From Dickeya dianthicola NCPPB 453 (GTDB lineage Bacteria > Pseudomonadota > Gammaproteobacteria > Enterobacterales > Enterobacteriaceae), in NCBI RefSeq assembly GCF_000365305.1, contig NZ_CM001841.1, positions 1,574,913 to 1,638,912 on the forward strand: a DNA stretch of 64,000 nt, in the 5' to 3' direction. Of this stretch, positions 43,681-52,081 are shown piece by piece. The number at the start of each line of letters is the position of its first letter. Position 1 is the stretch's first letter. The notes below the pieces were generated by a model. It searched no databases, was not told the DNA's origin, and saw nothing but the letters and a program-made list of their open reading frames with translations. The position numbers and the translations under genes were made by a program.

Positions 43681-44589
43681 ATGAAGATTCTGTTTACTTT
43701 CCCCGGGCAGGGGGCGCAGCAGGTCGGTATGTTGCAGCAATTGCCGGCCGACACTGCGGTGCTGGATGACGCGGCCGCGGTGCTGGGCGACGAGATTCGC
43801 CAGTTGGACAGCCCGCAGGCGCTGCGCCATACCCGCGCGGTACAGCTGTGTTTGCTGATAACGGGCGTGGCCTGGGCCAGAGCGCTGATGGCGCGCGGCG
43901 TGATGCCGGATATGGTCAGCGGGCTGTCGATTGGCGCGTTCCCGGCGGCGGTGGTAGCCGGCGTGCTGCGCTTTGACGATGCGTTGCGGCTGGTGGCGTT
44001 GCGCGGCGAGCTGATGGAGCAAGCCTATCCGCAGGGATATGGGCTTACCGCCATCATGGGGTTGAGCCAGCCGGAAGTGGAAGCGTTGCTGGTGGGCAGC
44101 GGCGCGTATCTCGCCAACCTGAACGCCGAACGGCAAATCGTGATTGCCGGCAGCGACGAGAGCATGGCGCAGGTGGCGGAACGAGCGTTGCAACGCGGCG
44201 CCAGCCGGGCGCAGCGATTACGCGTCAGCGTGCCGTCGCATTGCGCGCTGCTGGAGGCGCCGGCCGGACAACTGGCGGCGGCGATGGCTTCGCTCCCGCT
44301 GTCGCCGGCGAAGTGCGGCTACCTGAGCGGCAGTTCGGCCCGGGCTATCTGGCAACCGGAACGCATCGCCGACGACCTGGCGTTAAACATGGCGCGCACC
44401 GTGCGCTGGCACGAGGCGATGGTCGCGGCGGAAGAGCGCGACGTCCGGCTGGCGATTGAGATGCCGCCGGGCGGCGTGTTGACCTGCCTGGCAAAGCAGG
44501 CGTTTAGCCGTGCAGAAGCGTTTTCTCTGGCGCGCAGCGGCATTGATGTGGTGACTCACCGCGCCGCTCAGCTCAGGGCGCAGGGGTAG
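43681..44589 (+). CDS. mdcH: Malonyl-CoA:ACP transacylase, mdc epsilon subunit
   Basis: This 302-aa FabD-like acyltransferase has the N-terminal FPGQGAQQVGML oxyanion motif, nucleophile Ser-83 in GLSIGAFPA and catalytic His in RVSVPSHCALLEAPAG. It loads malonyl onto MdcC to start the catalytic cycle. It is last in the mdc operon, and its end overlaps the convergent mdcR gene by 17 bp. Confidence 0.92.
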   Translation: MKILFTFPGQGAQQVGMLQQLPADTAVLDDAAAVLGDEIRQLDSPQALRHTRAVQLCLLITGVAWARALMARGVMPDMVSGLSIGAFPAAVVAGVLRFDDALRLVALRGELMEQAYPQGYGLTAIMGLSQPEVEALLVGSGAYLANLNAERQIVIAGSDESMAQVAERALQRGASRAQRLRVSVPSHCALLEAPAGQLAAAMASLPLSPAKCGYLSGSSARAIWQPERIADDLALNMARTVRWHEAMVAAEERDVRLAIEMPPGGVLTCLAKQAFSRAEAFSLARSGIDVVTHRAAQLRAQG

Positions 44590-45505
44590 CGTTCAGGCTG
44601 CGGGCGTACATGCGGCCTTCCGCCACCAGCGCCAGCAGGTTCGGGTCATGCTCGCGGTTGCGGGCGAACACGATGGCGATGAGCTGGCGCATCTGGTAGG
44701 GCGGCGCCAGTTTCAACAGTTGCACATCGTTCTCGTACACTTTTTTCATCCGCTCGGGAATGAGGGTAAAACCGACGCCGGCCTGCACCAGACTCAGCAT
44801 GGAGAAAATGTCGTCCACCCGCGTGACTATCTCCGGTTCAAACCCGGCGATGTGGAACGCTTCCTGAAAACCGGCGTAGGTGGCGAACCCTTCGGACAGC
44901 GAAACGAACCGCTGGTGATGAAAGTCACGCAGGTCGGCCGGTTGGCGGGTATCCAGCTTCGTAGCGGCCGGCGCCGCCAGACAGATGTCATCCTCAAACA
45001 GCGGCAGGAATTCCAGCCGGTTACTATCGAGAGTGTTATCGGAAAGCGAGATGAGAATCGCGTCCAGCTGTTGGTCATCCAGCATGGCGAGCAGGCGCTG
45101 ATTCGACCCCATAGTCAAGTCCAGCTCCAGATCCGGGCGGCGTAGCTTGATGCCCATAATCAGGCGCGGCACCGTTTCCAGCGTCAGCGAATACAGCGTC
45201 CCGATACGCAAGCGCCCCTGACCGACCCCCGCAGTCTTGCGGGTTTCCTCCAGCCCCCGTTCCATCAACAGCATCGCTTCCTGACTGTATTCCAACAGCG
45301 TATGCGCCGCCGGCAGCGCCACCAGATTGCGCCCCTTGTGGATAAACAGCGGGCAGCGCACCCCTTCCTCCAGCGTATGCAGCGCCCGATGTACGCTGAC
45401 GCCGCTAAGCCCGAGGAGTTCGGCGGTGCGGGTGATATTGCCGGTTTCCATAAACGTCTTGAAAATCTCAAGTTTGCGGAACGTGATGTCGCTGTCTTTT
45501 AACAT
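44573..45505 (-). CDS. mdcR: LysR-type regulator of malonate use
   Basis: This is a 310-aa protein. I chose ATG 45505 (MLKDSDITFRKLEIF) because the upstream in-frame ATG at 45532 lies inside a tandem repeat array and would add repeat-encoded residues. The winged helix is at about 12-70 (METGNITRTAELLGLSGVSV). The effector domain contains GRLRIGTLYSLTLETVPRLI. MdcR activates mdc genes with malonate in Klebsiella. It is convergent with mdcH, as in that organism. Confidence 0.88.
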   Translation of the reverse strand: MLKDSDITFRKLEIFKTFMETGNITRTAELLGLSGVSVHRALHTLEEGVRCPLFIHKGRNLVALPAAHTLLEYSQEAMLLMERGLEETRKTAGVGQGRLRIGTLYSLTLETVPRLIMGIKLRRPDLELDLTMGSNQRLLAMLDDQQLDAILISLSDNTLDSNRLEFLPLFEDDICLAAPAATKLDTRQPADLRDFHHQRFVSLSEGFATYAGFQEAFHIAGFEPEIVTRVDDIFSMLSLVQAGVGFTLIPERMKKVYENDVQLLKLAPPYQMRQLIAIVFARNREHDPNLLALVAEGRMYARSLNATPAP

Positions 45506-45512
45506 ATTGAAT

Positions 45513-45560
45513 TCATTGCGTGTCGGACTCATTGCGTGCTGGACTCATCGCGTGCTGGAT
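45513..45560. repeat. Tandem repeat, 16-bp unit, 3 copies
   Basis: Units at 45513, 45529 and 45545 have consensus TCATTGCGTGCTGGAC; the next bases start a fourth partial copy (TCATTACACA). The array is in the leader of mdcR, about 8 bp before its ATG. Copy-number change could alter mdcR expression or its apparent start codon. Confidence 0.88.
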
Positions 45561-45618
45561 TCATTACACAATAGCACGGCGGCGGTGTTTCGTTATGATG
45601 CGCCGCTGTCGCCCCCGG

Positions 45619-46446
45619 TCAGTGCGGCGATTTTCGCATTTTCGCCACGCACTGCGCGATGAGAAAAATCAGCGACTGGATAATCACGATGCACGGCCCG
45701 GTCGCACCATCAAGGAAATAGCTGAGCCAGGTACCGAAAACCGATGAGAAGGTCGCGGTGCTCACCGCCACCAGCATCATGGCGCCGAAGCGTTTGCACA
45801 ACACAAATCCGGTAATGCCGGGGGTGATCAGCATGGCAATCACCAAAATCACGCCGACGGCCTGTAGTGCGGCGACGATGGTCAGCGACAGCAGGGTCAA
45901 CAGGCCATAGTGCAGCAGTTTTACCGGCAGGCCGCAGATTTTCGCCTGCGTGGCATCAAAGCAGTACAACACCAGATCGCGCCATTTAATCAGCACGACG
46001 GCCAGCACCAGCAGGCTGATCGCCAGCGTTTGTTGCAGTTCATAGCGGGTGATCCCCAGTACGTTGCCGAACAGGATATGGCTCAGGTGCTGTTCGGTAT
46101 TGACCCGAGAAAACAGCACCAGACCGACGGCGAACATGCCGGAAAACAGAATCCCCATCACCGTGTCTTCTTTGATGCGGCAACGTTCCTTCACGTAGCC
46201 GGTCGCCAGCGCGCAAAACAGACCGGAGGCGAACGCGCCGATAGCCAGCGGAATGCCCGCCAGCCAGGCCAACACTACGCCGGGCAGCACCGCGTGAGAC
46301 ACGGCGTCGCCCATCAGCGACCAGCCTTTGAGCACCATAAAACAAGAGAGCACCGCGCACACCATGCCGACCACGCCCGCCGCCAGCATGGCTTTAACCA
46401 TGAACGGAAAGGAAAACGGTTCGACGAGCAGAGTTAACCATTCCAT
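45619..46446 (-). CDS. sitD: Mn/Fe ABC permease, SitD/YfeD type
   Basis: This 275-aa ABC-3 family permease has about eight membrane helices. Characteristic segments are [41 protein letters not shown] and LLTLLSLTIVAALQAVGVIL. It forms the metal channel with SitC, whose gene ends 1 bp upstream. The two permeases are paralogous. It is last in sitABCD (yfeABCD in Yersinia naming). Confidence 0.9.
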   Translation of the reverse strand: MEWLTLLVEPFSFPFMVKAMLAAGVVGMVCAVLSCFMVLKGWSLMGDAVSHAVLPGVVLAWLAGIPLAIGAFASGLFCALATGYVKERCRIKEDTVMGILFSGMFAVGLVLFSRVNTEQHLSHILFGNVLGITRYELQQTLAISLLVLAVVLIKWRDLVLYCFDATQAKICGLPVKLLHYGLLTLLSLTIVAALQAVGVILVIAMLITPGITGFVLCKRFGAMMLVAVSTATFSSVFGTWLSYFLDGATGPCIVIIQSLIFLIAQCVAKMRKSPH

Positions 46447-46447
46447 A

Positions 46448-47305
46448 TTATTTCCTCATCATCGCCAGACGGCGTTGACGACGGGCGGCCAGCAACCCGT
46501 GGCGCGGCGCGAAGACAAACGCCAGCAGGAACATCAGCGTTTGCAGTGAAACGATGATGCCGCCGGTGGCGCCGTTGAGGAAGAAACTCAGCCAGGCGCC
46601 CACCGCGCTGGTGACGGTGCCGAGCGCAATGGCTATCAGCACCAGCCGCGGGAAGCGGTCGGTCAACAGCCAGGCGGTGGCGCCGGGGGTAATCACCATC
46701 GCGATCACCAGAATGGCGCCCACCGTTTGCAGCGCGGCGACGGTGCAGGCGCTCAACAGGGTGAAGAAGATGATTTTCAGCCGCAGCGGCGACAGGCCGA
46801 TGGTTCTGGCGTGGATTTCGTCAAAAAAGGTGACGAACAGATCTTTCCAGATAACACATAACACGATGAGTGAAATGCCGATAATCAGCGCCACCTGCAC
46901 AATGTCTTCATCGGCAATGCCCAGAATATTGCCGAAAATGATCGACTGCACGTTCACCGCGGTCGGGTTCAGCGAGATGATCAACAGCCCGGCGGCAAAA
47001 AAGGTGGAGAAGATAAACCCGATCACCGCGTCTTCGCGGATGCGGGTCAGATGGCGGATGAAGGTCATGGCGAGCGCCGCCAGCATGCCGGCAAAAAACG
47101 CGCCGGCGGCGTAGGGCAGCCCCAGCGCATAAGCCCCGGCCACGCCCGGCACCACCGAATGCGACAACGCATCGCCCATCAGCGACCAGCCTTTTAACAT
47201 CAGGTAGGCGGACAAAAAGGCGCAGGTGCCGCCGACCACGGCGCTTATCAGGATGGCTTTGACCATGTACTCATACTGGAAGGGCGCCAGCAACGCATCA
47301 ATCAT
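46448..47305 (-). CDS. sitC: Mn/Fe ABC permease, SitC/YfeC type
   Basis: This 285-aa permease starts at [14 protein letters not shown] (ATG 47305). AGGAGG lies about ten bases upstream, inside a six-codon longer frame. It has [41 protein letters not shown] and [20 protein letters not shown] of the ABC-3 family. The start overlaps the ATPase stop by 8 bp. It pairs with SitD. Confidence 0.9.
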   Translation of the reverse strand: MIDALLAPFQYEYMVKAILISAVVGGTCAFLSAYLMLKGWSLMGDALSHSVVPGVAGAYALGLPYAAGAFFAGMLAALAMTFIRHLTRIREDAVIGFIFSTFFAAGLLIISLNPTAVNVQSIIFGNILGIADEDIVQVALIIGISLIVLCVIWKDLFVTFFDEIHARTIGLSPLRLKIIFFTLLSACTVAALQTVGAILVIAMVITPGATAWLLTDRFPRLVLIAIALGTVTSAVGAWLSFFLNGATGGIIVSLQTLMFLLAFVFAPRHGLLAARRQRRLAMMRK

Positions 47306-48194
47306 GGCGCTGATCCTCCTCATCCGCCGACGAGCGATGGGGCGGCGTCAGGTTGCCCTTGCCGTAAAAGACCGCGGGGCGTTCGTCGTCCGTCAGCACC
47401 GTCAGCTCGCGGGCATCGGCGTCCTGATGCAACTGCTGCCCGGACAGGCGCAGGTAACGCAGCACGCCGCCGAAGGTTTTTTCCAGATTGGGGTGGGTGA
47501 AGGTGCTTTCCGTCGGGCCGACCGCCAGCACGGTGCGGTTGATCAGCACCACCTGATCGCAAAACTCAGGCACGCTGCCGAGGTTATGGGTGGACACCAG
47601 AATCAGGTGACCTTCTTCGCGCAGTGTTCGCAGCAATTTGATAATCGCGTTTTCCGTCTGTACATCGACACCGGTGAACGGCTCGTCCAGCAGGATGATT
47701 TGCGCCTGCTGCGCCAGCGCGCGCGCCAGAAACACCCGCTTCTTTTGCCCGCCGGACAGCTCGCCTATCTGGCGTTGGTGCAGATCCGCCATGCCGACGC
47801 GCTCCAGCGCCAGCGCTACCTGCTTTTTGTCTTCCGCTGACGGAATGCGAAACATCGACATTTTGCCGTAGCGCCCCATCATCACCACATCCTCAACCAG
47901 CACCGGGAAGTTCCAGTCTACCTCCTCGGTCTGCGGCACATAGGCGATGAGGTTGCTTTTCAGCGCCTGCCTGACAGGCAGGCCGTTGAGCGACACGCTG
48001 CCGGTAGAGGGGCGGACGATGCCCATGATGCTTTTGAACAACGTCGACTTTCCGCTGCCGTTTACCCCCACCAGCGCGCAGATGGTGCCGCCGTGGAGAT
48101 GAAAACTGGCGTTGTGGATGGCGGTGTGACCATTGTTGTAGCTGACCGTGATGTCCTGCACGGTCAGTTGTGCTTCTTCTGCGTGCCGGGTCAT
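47298..48194 (-). CDS. sitB: Mn/Fe ABC ATPase, SitB/YfeB type
   Basis: This 298-aa ATPase has Walker [10 protein letters not shown] (near residue 41), signature [16 protein letters not shown] and Walker [13 protein letters not shown]. The tail after residue 240 is charged and unusually long. It starts in an ATGA overlap with the binding-protein gene. It drives manganese and ferrous iron uptake. Confidence 0.92.
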   Translation of the reverse strand: MTRHAEEAQLTVQDITVSYNNGHTAIHNASFHLHGGTICALVGVNGSGKSTLFKSIMGIVRPSTGSVSLNGLPVRQALKSNLIAYVPQTEEVDWNFPVLVEDVVMMGRYGKMSMFRIPSAEDKKQVALALERVGMADLHQRQIGELSGGQKKRVFLARALAQQAQIILLDEPFTGVDVQTENAIIKLLRTLREEGHLILVSTHNLGSVPEFCDQVVLINRTVLAVGPTESTFTHPNLEKTFGGVLRYLRLSGQQLHQDADARELTVLTDDERPAVFYGKGNLTPPHRSSADEEDQRHD

Positions 48195-49141
48195 TGATTA
48201 AAACCTTTTGCAATGGTGTCTACGGTGGTTTTTAACAGCGAAATGTAGTCGGGAACCGGGCCGTCTTGGGTTGACAGCGAATCCACATACAGCACGCCGC
48301 CATAGCGCGCGCCGGTTTCTTTGCTGATCTGGCGGGCCGGTTTGTCCGATACCGTGCTTTCACTGAATACGACCGGGATCTGGTGCTGGCGCACGGCGTC
48401 GATAACATGGCGAACCTGTTGCGGCGTGCCTTGTTCGTCGGCGTTGATCGGCCACAGATACAGTTCTTTCAGGCCGTAGTCGCGCGCCAGATAGCTGAAA
48501 GCGCCTTCGCTGGTCACCAGCCAGCGGTGTTCGGCCGGAATATTGTTCAGCCGTGCCCGCAGCGGTTGATCCAGCGCCATAATCTGCGCGGCGTAATTTT
48601 TGGCGTTGCGGTTATAGGTTTCCGCGTTGTCCGGGTCGTATTTCACCAGCGCTGCCCGGATATTCTCTATGTAGATTAAGGCGTTGTGCGGCGACATCCA
48701 GGCGTGGGGATTCGGGTTGCCGTTGTAAGGGCCTTCGCTGATAGCGAGGGGGACGACGCCTTCGCTGACCACCGCGGAAGGTACGCCCTGAATGTTTTCA
48801 AAGAACCGGCTGAACCAGCGCTCCAGATTCAGGCCATTCCACAGAATCAGGTTTGCCGATTGCGTTTTGGCGATATCCCGCGGCGTGGGCTGGTAGTCGT
48901 GGATTTCCGCGCCCGGTTTGGTGATCGAGTCGACGGTGGCGGCATCGCCGGCAACATGTTGGGCGATGTCCTGAATAATGGTAAAGGTGGTCACCACTTT
49001 GAGTTTTGCCGTTGCCGGTAGCGAAAAACCGAACAGCAGCGCCAGCAGGGCGGCGAACAGCGGAGCGGCGGAAAAGGGAAACGGGAAGGGTAACCGCGTG
49101 TTGCGCATGGTTTTCAAACAACCCTGAAAGGCTGTAAACAT
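48191..49141 (-). CDS. sitA: Mn/Fe-binding periplasmic protein, SitA/YfeA type
   Basis: This 316-aa cluster A-I metal-binding protein has a signal peptide (hydrophobic [19 protein letters not shown]). The expected metal ligands are seen: His in [12 protein letters not shown], His in [10 protein letters not shown], Glu in [14 protein letters not shown] and acidic residues near YVDSLS. ATG 49141 has GGGAG upstream; an ATG eleven codons on is an alternative. A Fur box lies just upstream. It is first in sitABCD. Confidence 0.92.
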   Translation of the reverse strand: MFTAFQGCLKTMRNTRLPFPFPFSAAPLFAALLALLFGFSLPATAKLKVVTTFTIIQDIAQHVAGDAATVDSITKPGAEIHDYQPTPRDIAKTQSANLILWNGLNLERWFSRFFENIQGVPSAVVSEGVVPLAISEGPYNGNPNPHAWMSPHNALIYIENIRAALVKYDPDNAETYNRNAKNYAAQIMALDQPLRARLNNIPAEHRWLVTSEGAFSYLARDYGLKELYLWPINADEQGTPQQVRHVIDAVRQHQIPVVFSESTVSDKPARQISKETGARYGGVLYVDSLSTQDGPVPDYISLLKTTVDTIAKGFNQ

Positions 49142-49158
49142 AACACTCTCCCATTGAT

Positions 49159-49177
49159 GATAATGATAATTACTTTT
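49159..49177 (-). promoter_or_regulatory. Fur box upstream of sitA
   Basis: GATAATGATAATTACTTTT matches 15 of 19 positions of the Fur consensus GATAATGATAATCATTATC. It lies 18 bp before the sitA start, so iron-loaded Fur would block this operon. An overlapping GATGATAAT register extends it to the left. Confidence 0.8.
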
Positions 49178-49339
49178 ATTTAAATCCGGTGCTATGTCAA
49201 CAGACTACATTTAACACCTCAATAACACCACGAAGTAAATGTCTTAGGGGAGAAATGGTTTTAGTTTCATGCGTTTTCCGAGCGTTTCGCGCGGCTATCC
49301 GGTAGTGCTTTGCCGTAGGTGTTCCAGACCGGCGCGTGG

Positions 49340-50224
49340 TTATCGCTGAAATATGGTCAGATTGTCAGTCAGCCACTCGGTCAGCGAACGCGGGGCTTTA
49401 CCGGTTATTTCCTCGACTGTCAGCGTCGTTTCGCCGATCGCAGACTCGCGAAACAGGCGATCGAGCCCGAGTAGCAGATCGGTGGTGAACGACGAAAGCC
49501 CGCTCCCTAGCAGCGCCTCTCTTTGTTGCGCGGGTGAAATATGGACATAGGTAACCGGGTGACCAAGCAGGCGGGTCAGCTCTTCTGCCACCTCGGTCAT
49601 TGTCCAGGCACGCGGACCCGTCAGGTGATAGGCCCGTTGCGATTCAGGTTCGATCTCTTCAAGCAATGCGATGCGTGCCACGTCAGCGATATCACGGGTG
49701 TCGATGAAGTTCACGCGCCCGTTACCTGCGGCGCCAGTCCAGGACCCGGCGGCAATAAGCGGGCCCAGACGCTTGAGGACATCGCTAAAAGCCGTAGGCC
49801 GCAAAACGGTTGACGCAATCGGCTGGCGTGCCAGGTGTGCTTCAATCTGCATATGCCAGGCGATGGGCAGCAGCCGGGTCGCGGGCCCGAGGGCGGATAG
49901 CTTGACGATGTGTTGAACGCCGGCGGTAACCGCGGCATCGATCAGCGCAATCTCATTGGCAATTTGTTCGGTGGAAGTGCCGTGGGAGATAAACAGTCGA
50001 TCGACGCCGCGCAGGGCGGCGCACAGCCCGTCCACGCGCGTAAAGTCGACCTTAACCGCGTCGATACCAGCAGGCAGGCGCGCTGCGTTGGGATCGCGGG
50101 TAAGTACGACCACATCGATGGGATCGGCTGCAAGCAAGGTGGTGAGCGTGGTGCCAACGCGTCCTGTGGCGCCAGCAAGGGCGACGCGCGGTTTTCGCGT
50201 CTGCGAAGATAAATAGTTGGGCAT
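49340..50224 (-). CDS. NmrA-like NAD(P)-binding reductase
   Basis: This 294-aa cytoplasmic protein starts at MPNYLSSQTRKP (ATG 50224) with AAGAGG upstream. The nucleotide-binding motif ALAGATGRVGTT is at about residues 15-26, and the body resembles NmrA-like atypical short-chain dehydrogenases: HIVKLSALGPATRLLPIAWH, NFIDTRDIADVARIALL and YHLTGPRAWTMTEVAEEL. It lacks a clear catalytic YxxxK, as is usual for the NmrA group. Such proteins include quinone reductases and redox sensors. It is divergent from a TetR gene with shared operators. Confidence 0.82.
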   Translation of the reverse strand: MPNYLSSQTRKPRVALAGATGRVGTTLTTLLAADPIDVVVLTRDPNAARLPAGIDAVKVDFTRVDGLCAALRGVDRLFISHGTSTEQIANEIALIDAAVTAGVQHIVKLSALGPATRLLPIAWHMQIEAHLARQPIASTVLRPTAFSDVLKRLGPLIAAGSWTGAAGNGRVNFIDTRDIADVARIALLEEIEPESQRAYHLTGPRAWTMTEVAEELTRLLGHPVTYVHISPAQQREALLGSGLSSFTTDLLLGLDRLFRESAIGETTLTVEEITGKAPRSLTEWLTDNLTIFQR

Positions 50225-50247
50225 GGCAGAACCTCTTGGGTGTATCA

Positions 50248-50286
50248 TGGAACGAACGGTTCATTAACTCTGGAACGATCGTTCCA
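50248..50286. promoter_or_regulatory. Two TetR-type palindromic operators
   Basis: The 16-bp palindrome TGGAACGATCGTTCCA lies at 50271-50286. A near copy, TGGAACGAACGGTTCA, lies at 50248-50263, 23 bp apart centre to centre (about two helical turns). Both sit between the divergent NmrA-like and TetR genes. The right one ends on the first base of the TetR ATG. Confidence 0.75.
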
Positions 50287-50909
50287 TGTTGTCAAGTGAG
50301 ATTCTTCAGGTGAGTGGAAAACCACAATACAACGAGGCCGAGGTCATCGATGCCGCCATGAACGCGTTTTGGCGGCATGGTTACACGGCTACATCGATTA
50401 ATGTGCTGACAGAGTCAACGGGATTATCGCGCTCAAGTCTGTATCAGCGCTTTCAGGACAAAGACGGCTTGTTTCAAATCGTGCTGGCGACATATACCGA
50501 TCGATTAATGCGACGGATGCATTCAGCCGAAGGTAGCACCGCTCGCGCAAGTCTTGAGGCGTTGTTACGGGGACTATTGCCGATGGCGTCACCGCGCCCT
50601 CTGGGGTGCCTGCTGTCAAGAAGCTGCGCCGAGCTTGTAGACTTGCCGGCGGCGAGCCAGCAGGCGGTACTGGCGGGGATGAACCGGCAGCGCGATGTGC
50701 TGATGAATCTGCTACGGGAAGCCCTCACCGCTGGAGAACTTCCCGCCGGCACGGACATTGATGCGTTAGCCTGGCACTTCCTCGGCGTGATGCAAGCGGT
50801 GGTGAATTTTCCTCTGGCGGGGGCGAGTCCGGACGCGCTGGAACGCATGATCGCCGTTGCGATGCTGGCGTGGCCTGAGGCGGCTGCTATGGCGCAAACG
50901 GAATCGTGA
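50286..50909 (+). CDS. TetR family repressor of the NmrA-like gene
   Basis: This 207-aa protein has an N-terminal helix-turn-helix (about 20-65: VIDAAMNAFWRHGYTATSIN, STGLSRSSLYQRFQDKDGLF) and a C-terminal ligand domain with PLGCLLSRSCAELVDLPAAS. The ATG at 50286 overlaps the operator and has no ribosome site. The message may be leaderless, or a GTG at 50310 may be used. It probably represses itself and the divergent reductase. Confidence 0.83.
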   Translation: MLSSEILQVSGKPQYNEAEVIDAAMNAFWRHGYTATSINVLTESTGLSRSSLYQRFQDKDGLFQIVLATYTDRLMRRMHSAEGSTARASLEALLRGLLPMASPRPLGCLLSRSCAELVDLPAASQQAVLAGMNRQRDVLMNLLREALTAGELPAGTDIDALAWHFLGVMQAVVNFPLAGASPDALERMIAVAMLAWPEAAAMAQTES

Positions 50910-51420
50910 ATAAAAATAGCGTTCACGACGGCCGAGCGCATTTATTGCATCTTCTATTGCATCTTCATCCTACGCGGGTGGCTGAACGCGTTTGTTGCCG
51001 CGGCGTACAGAACACTGCGGCAACCACAACAGCGTTTCTGCGCCGATTATAAAACATATCCGTCGATAGCCAGCTCATGGTGTATCCATTGATTCCACCA
51101 GCCGTGATTGCAGGTGGGGATGTACCGTCCGGCGCGGTTATGGCAAATCGCGTCGGTGGGCAGTCAGGGGCACCGGGTCGCCAAAGCCATCGACTGGCTG
51201 AAAATGAATGACACCGCCACACTTAGGATTGAAGAACTCGCTTTCGGGGCGCCGCCAAAGCGCGACATAGACGGATTGCGGCGCAAGGCGGACCCTGAGG
51301 GCGGCAACGCTCAACCCGGAGAGCCGAAGACAGGCCGCAACAATCAGGGGAGGACCGTTTCCCTTTCCGACTCATCAGCGCTATTGTTCCGGTCATTCGA
51401 TGTTTGTTTCAGGAATCACG
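50910..51420. other. Intergenic region holding an AraC-type remnant
   Basis: A 511-bp stretch without an intact gene. The only meaningful content is the regulator fragment at 51126-51251. The rest shows no family resemblance in any frame and no insertion-sequence ends. Confidence 0.5.
51126..51251 (+). pseudogene. Fragment of an AraC-family regulator gene
   Basis: One frame reads RLWQIASVGSQGHRVAKAID followed by WLKMNDTATLRIEELAFGA. This closely resembles the linker leading into the DNA-binding domain of AraC regulators with an AraC_N domain (usual form RLRQIA..GS..HRVA.AI.WL...F..PLRIE.LA). Neither the N-terminal domain nor the helix-turn-helix continues on either side, so only about 40 codons survive. 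Confidence 0.55.
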
Positions 51421-51849
51421 ATGATGAATGATTCGTTCACTATCGGTGAAGATCATGTGCGGTTTACCACCCCCGACATTACCTTGCCGATGGGATACCG
51501 CGCTATCGCCCGCCAGTTTTTCCACCACCACATCCCGTCGCCTTATGACGTGGAAATGGCGATCGCCGCCATTGAAGACGCGCTTCAGGCGGTACCGGCG
51601 CTACGGCAGGTGGCGCACCATATGTCTTCTGCCGACCCGTATCTTAAAGCGCTAGCCCGCAGCGCAGGCAGCCATGACCTGTTGACTCAGCAACAGATCG
51701 AAAACGTGTTTAACCGGGTGGCGGATGTCATTTCCGGCAGCCCCAGGCATGACGGTGAGTTTCCGGATGAGACGGGTTTTATCAGCTATCTGGTGATGGT
51801 GCGCGAGCTATCGCACCATCTTAATATTCAACAGATAATGTTGTTATAA
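51421..51849 (+). CDS. Hypothetical 142-aa protein
   Basis: It starts at MMNDSFTIGEDHVRF (ATG 51421) with AGGAATC upstream. It appears all-helical after residue 30, with no Cys, no signal peptide and no membrane segment. Notable segments are FHHHIPSPYDVEMAIAAIED and ISYLVMVRELSHHLNIQQIM. I do not recognise the family. The length, ribosome site and codon pattern support a real gene. It stands alone between the AraC remnant and a tandem array. Confidence 0.6.
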   Translation: MMNDSFTIGEDHVRFTTPDITLPMGYRAIARQFFHHHIPSPYDVEMAIAAIEDALQAVPALRQVAHHMSSADPYLKALARSAGSHDLLTQQQIENVFNRVADVISGSPRHDGEFPDETGFISYLVMVRELSHHLNIQQIMLL

Positions 51850-51884
51850 CAAGGCTATCTGCGAGCGGTATGGCTTCTTAATAT

Positions 51885-51932
51885 GTTAGGTCATCGATGT
51901 GTTAGGTCATCGATGTGTTAGGTCGTCGCAGT
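51885..51932. repeat. Tandem repeat, 16-bp unit, 3 copies
   Basis: GTTAGGTCATCGATGT is present identically at 51885 and 51901 and in a diverged copy at 51917. It lies between the 3' ends of the 142-aa gene and the ketoacyl-synthase gene. The two exact copies suggest recent duplication. Confidence 0.88.
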
Positions 51933-52015
51933 AAGCGGCATCGCGCGTTCCTTACCGTTATACGCGGCTCTGAATTTCTCGACAAATCCGTCAGGAAGGC
52001 CAAAACAGGCATATC

Positions 52016-52037
52016 AAAAAGGCGCCTGAATGGCGCC
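52016..52037 (-). terminator. Intrinsic terminator of the RND-SDR-KAS operon
   Basis: On the minus strand GGCGCC-ATTCA-GGCGCC is followed directly by TTTTTG, a compact GC stem, five-base loop and T-run. It lies 45 bp after the ketoacyl-synthase stop. Confidence 0.75.
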
Positions 52038-52081
52038 AGTTGGATACGTGTTCTTTCAGCGTCGATAGCCGTGACGCGGCA

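Noticed and set aside
50910-51420. Insertion sequence near the AraC fragment
   Set aside because: I looked for terminal inverted repeats and transposase motifs and found none; only the AraC-like segment is recognisable.
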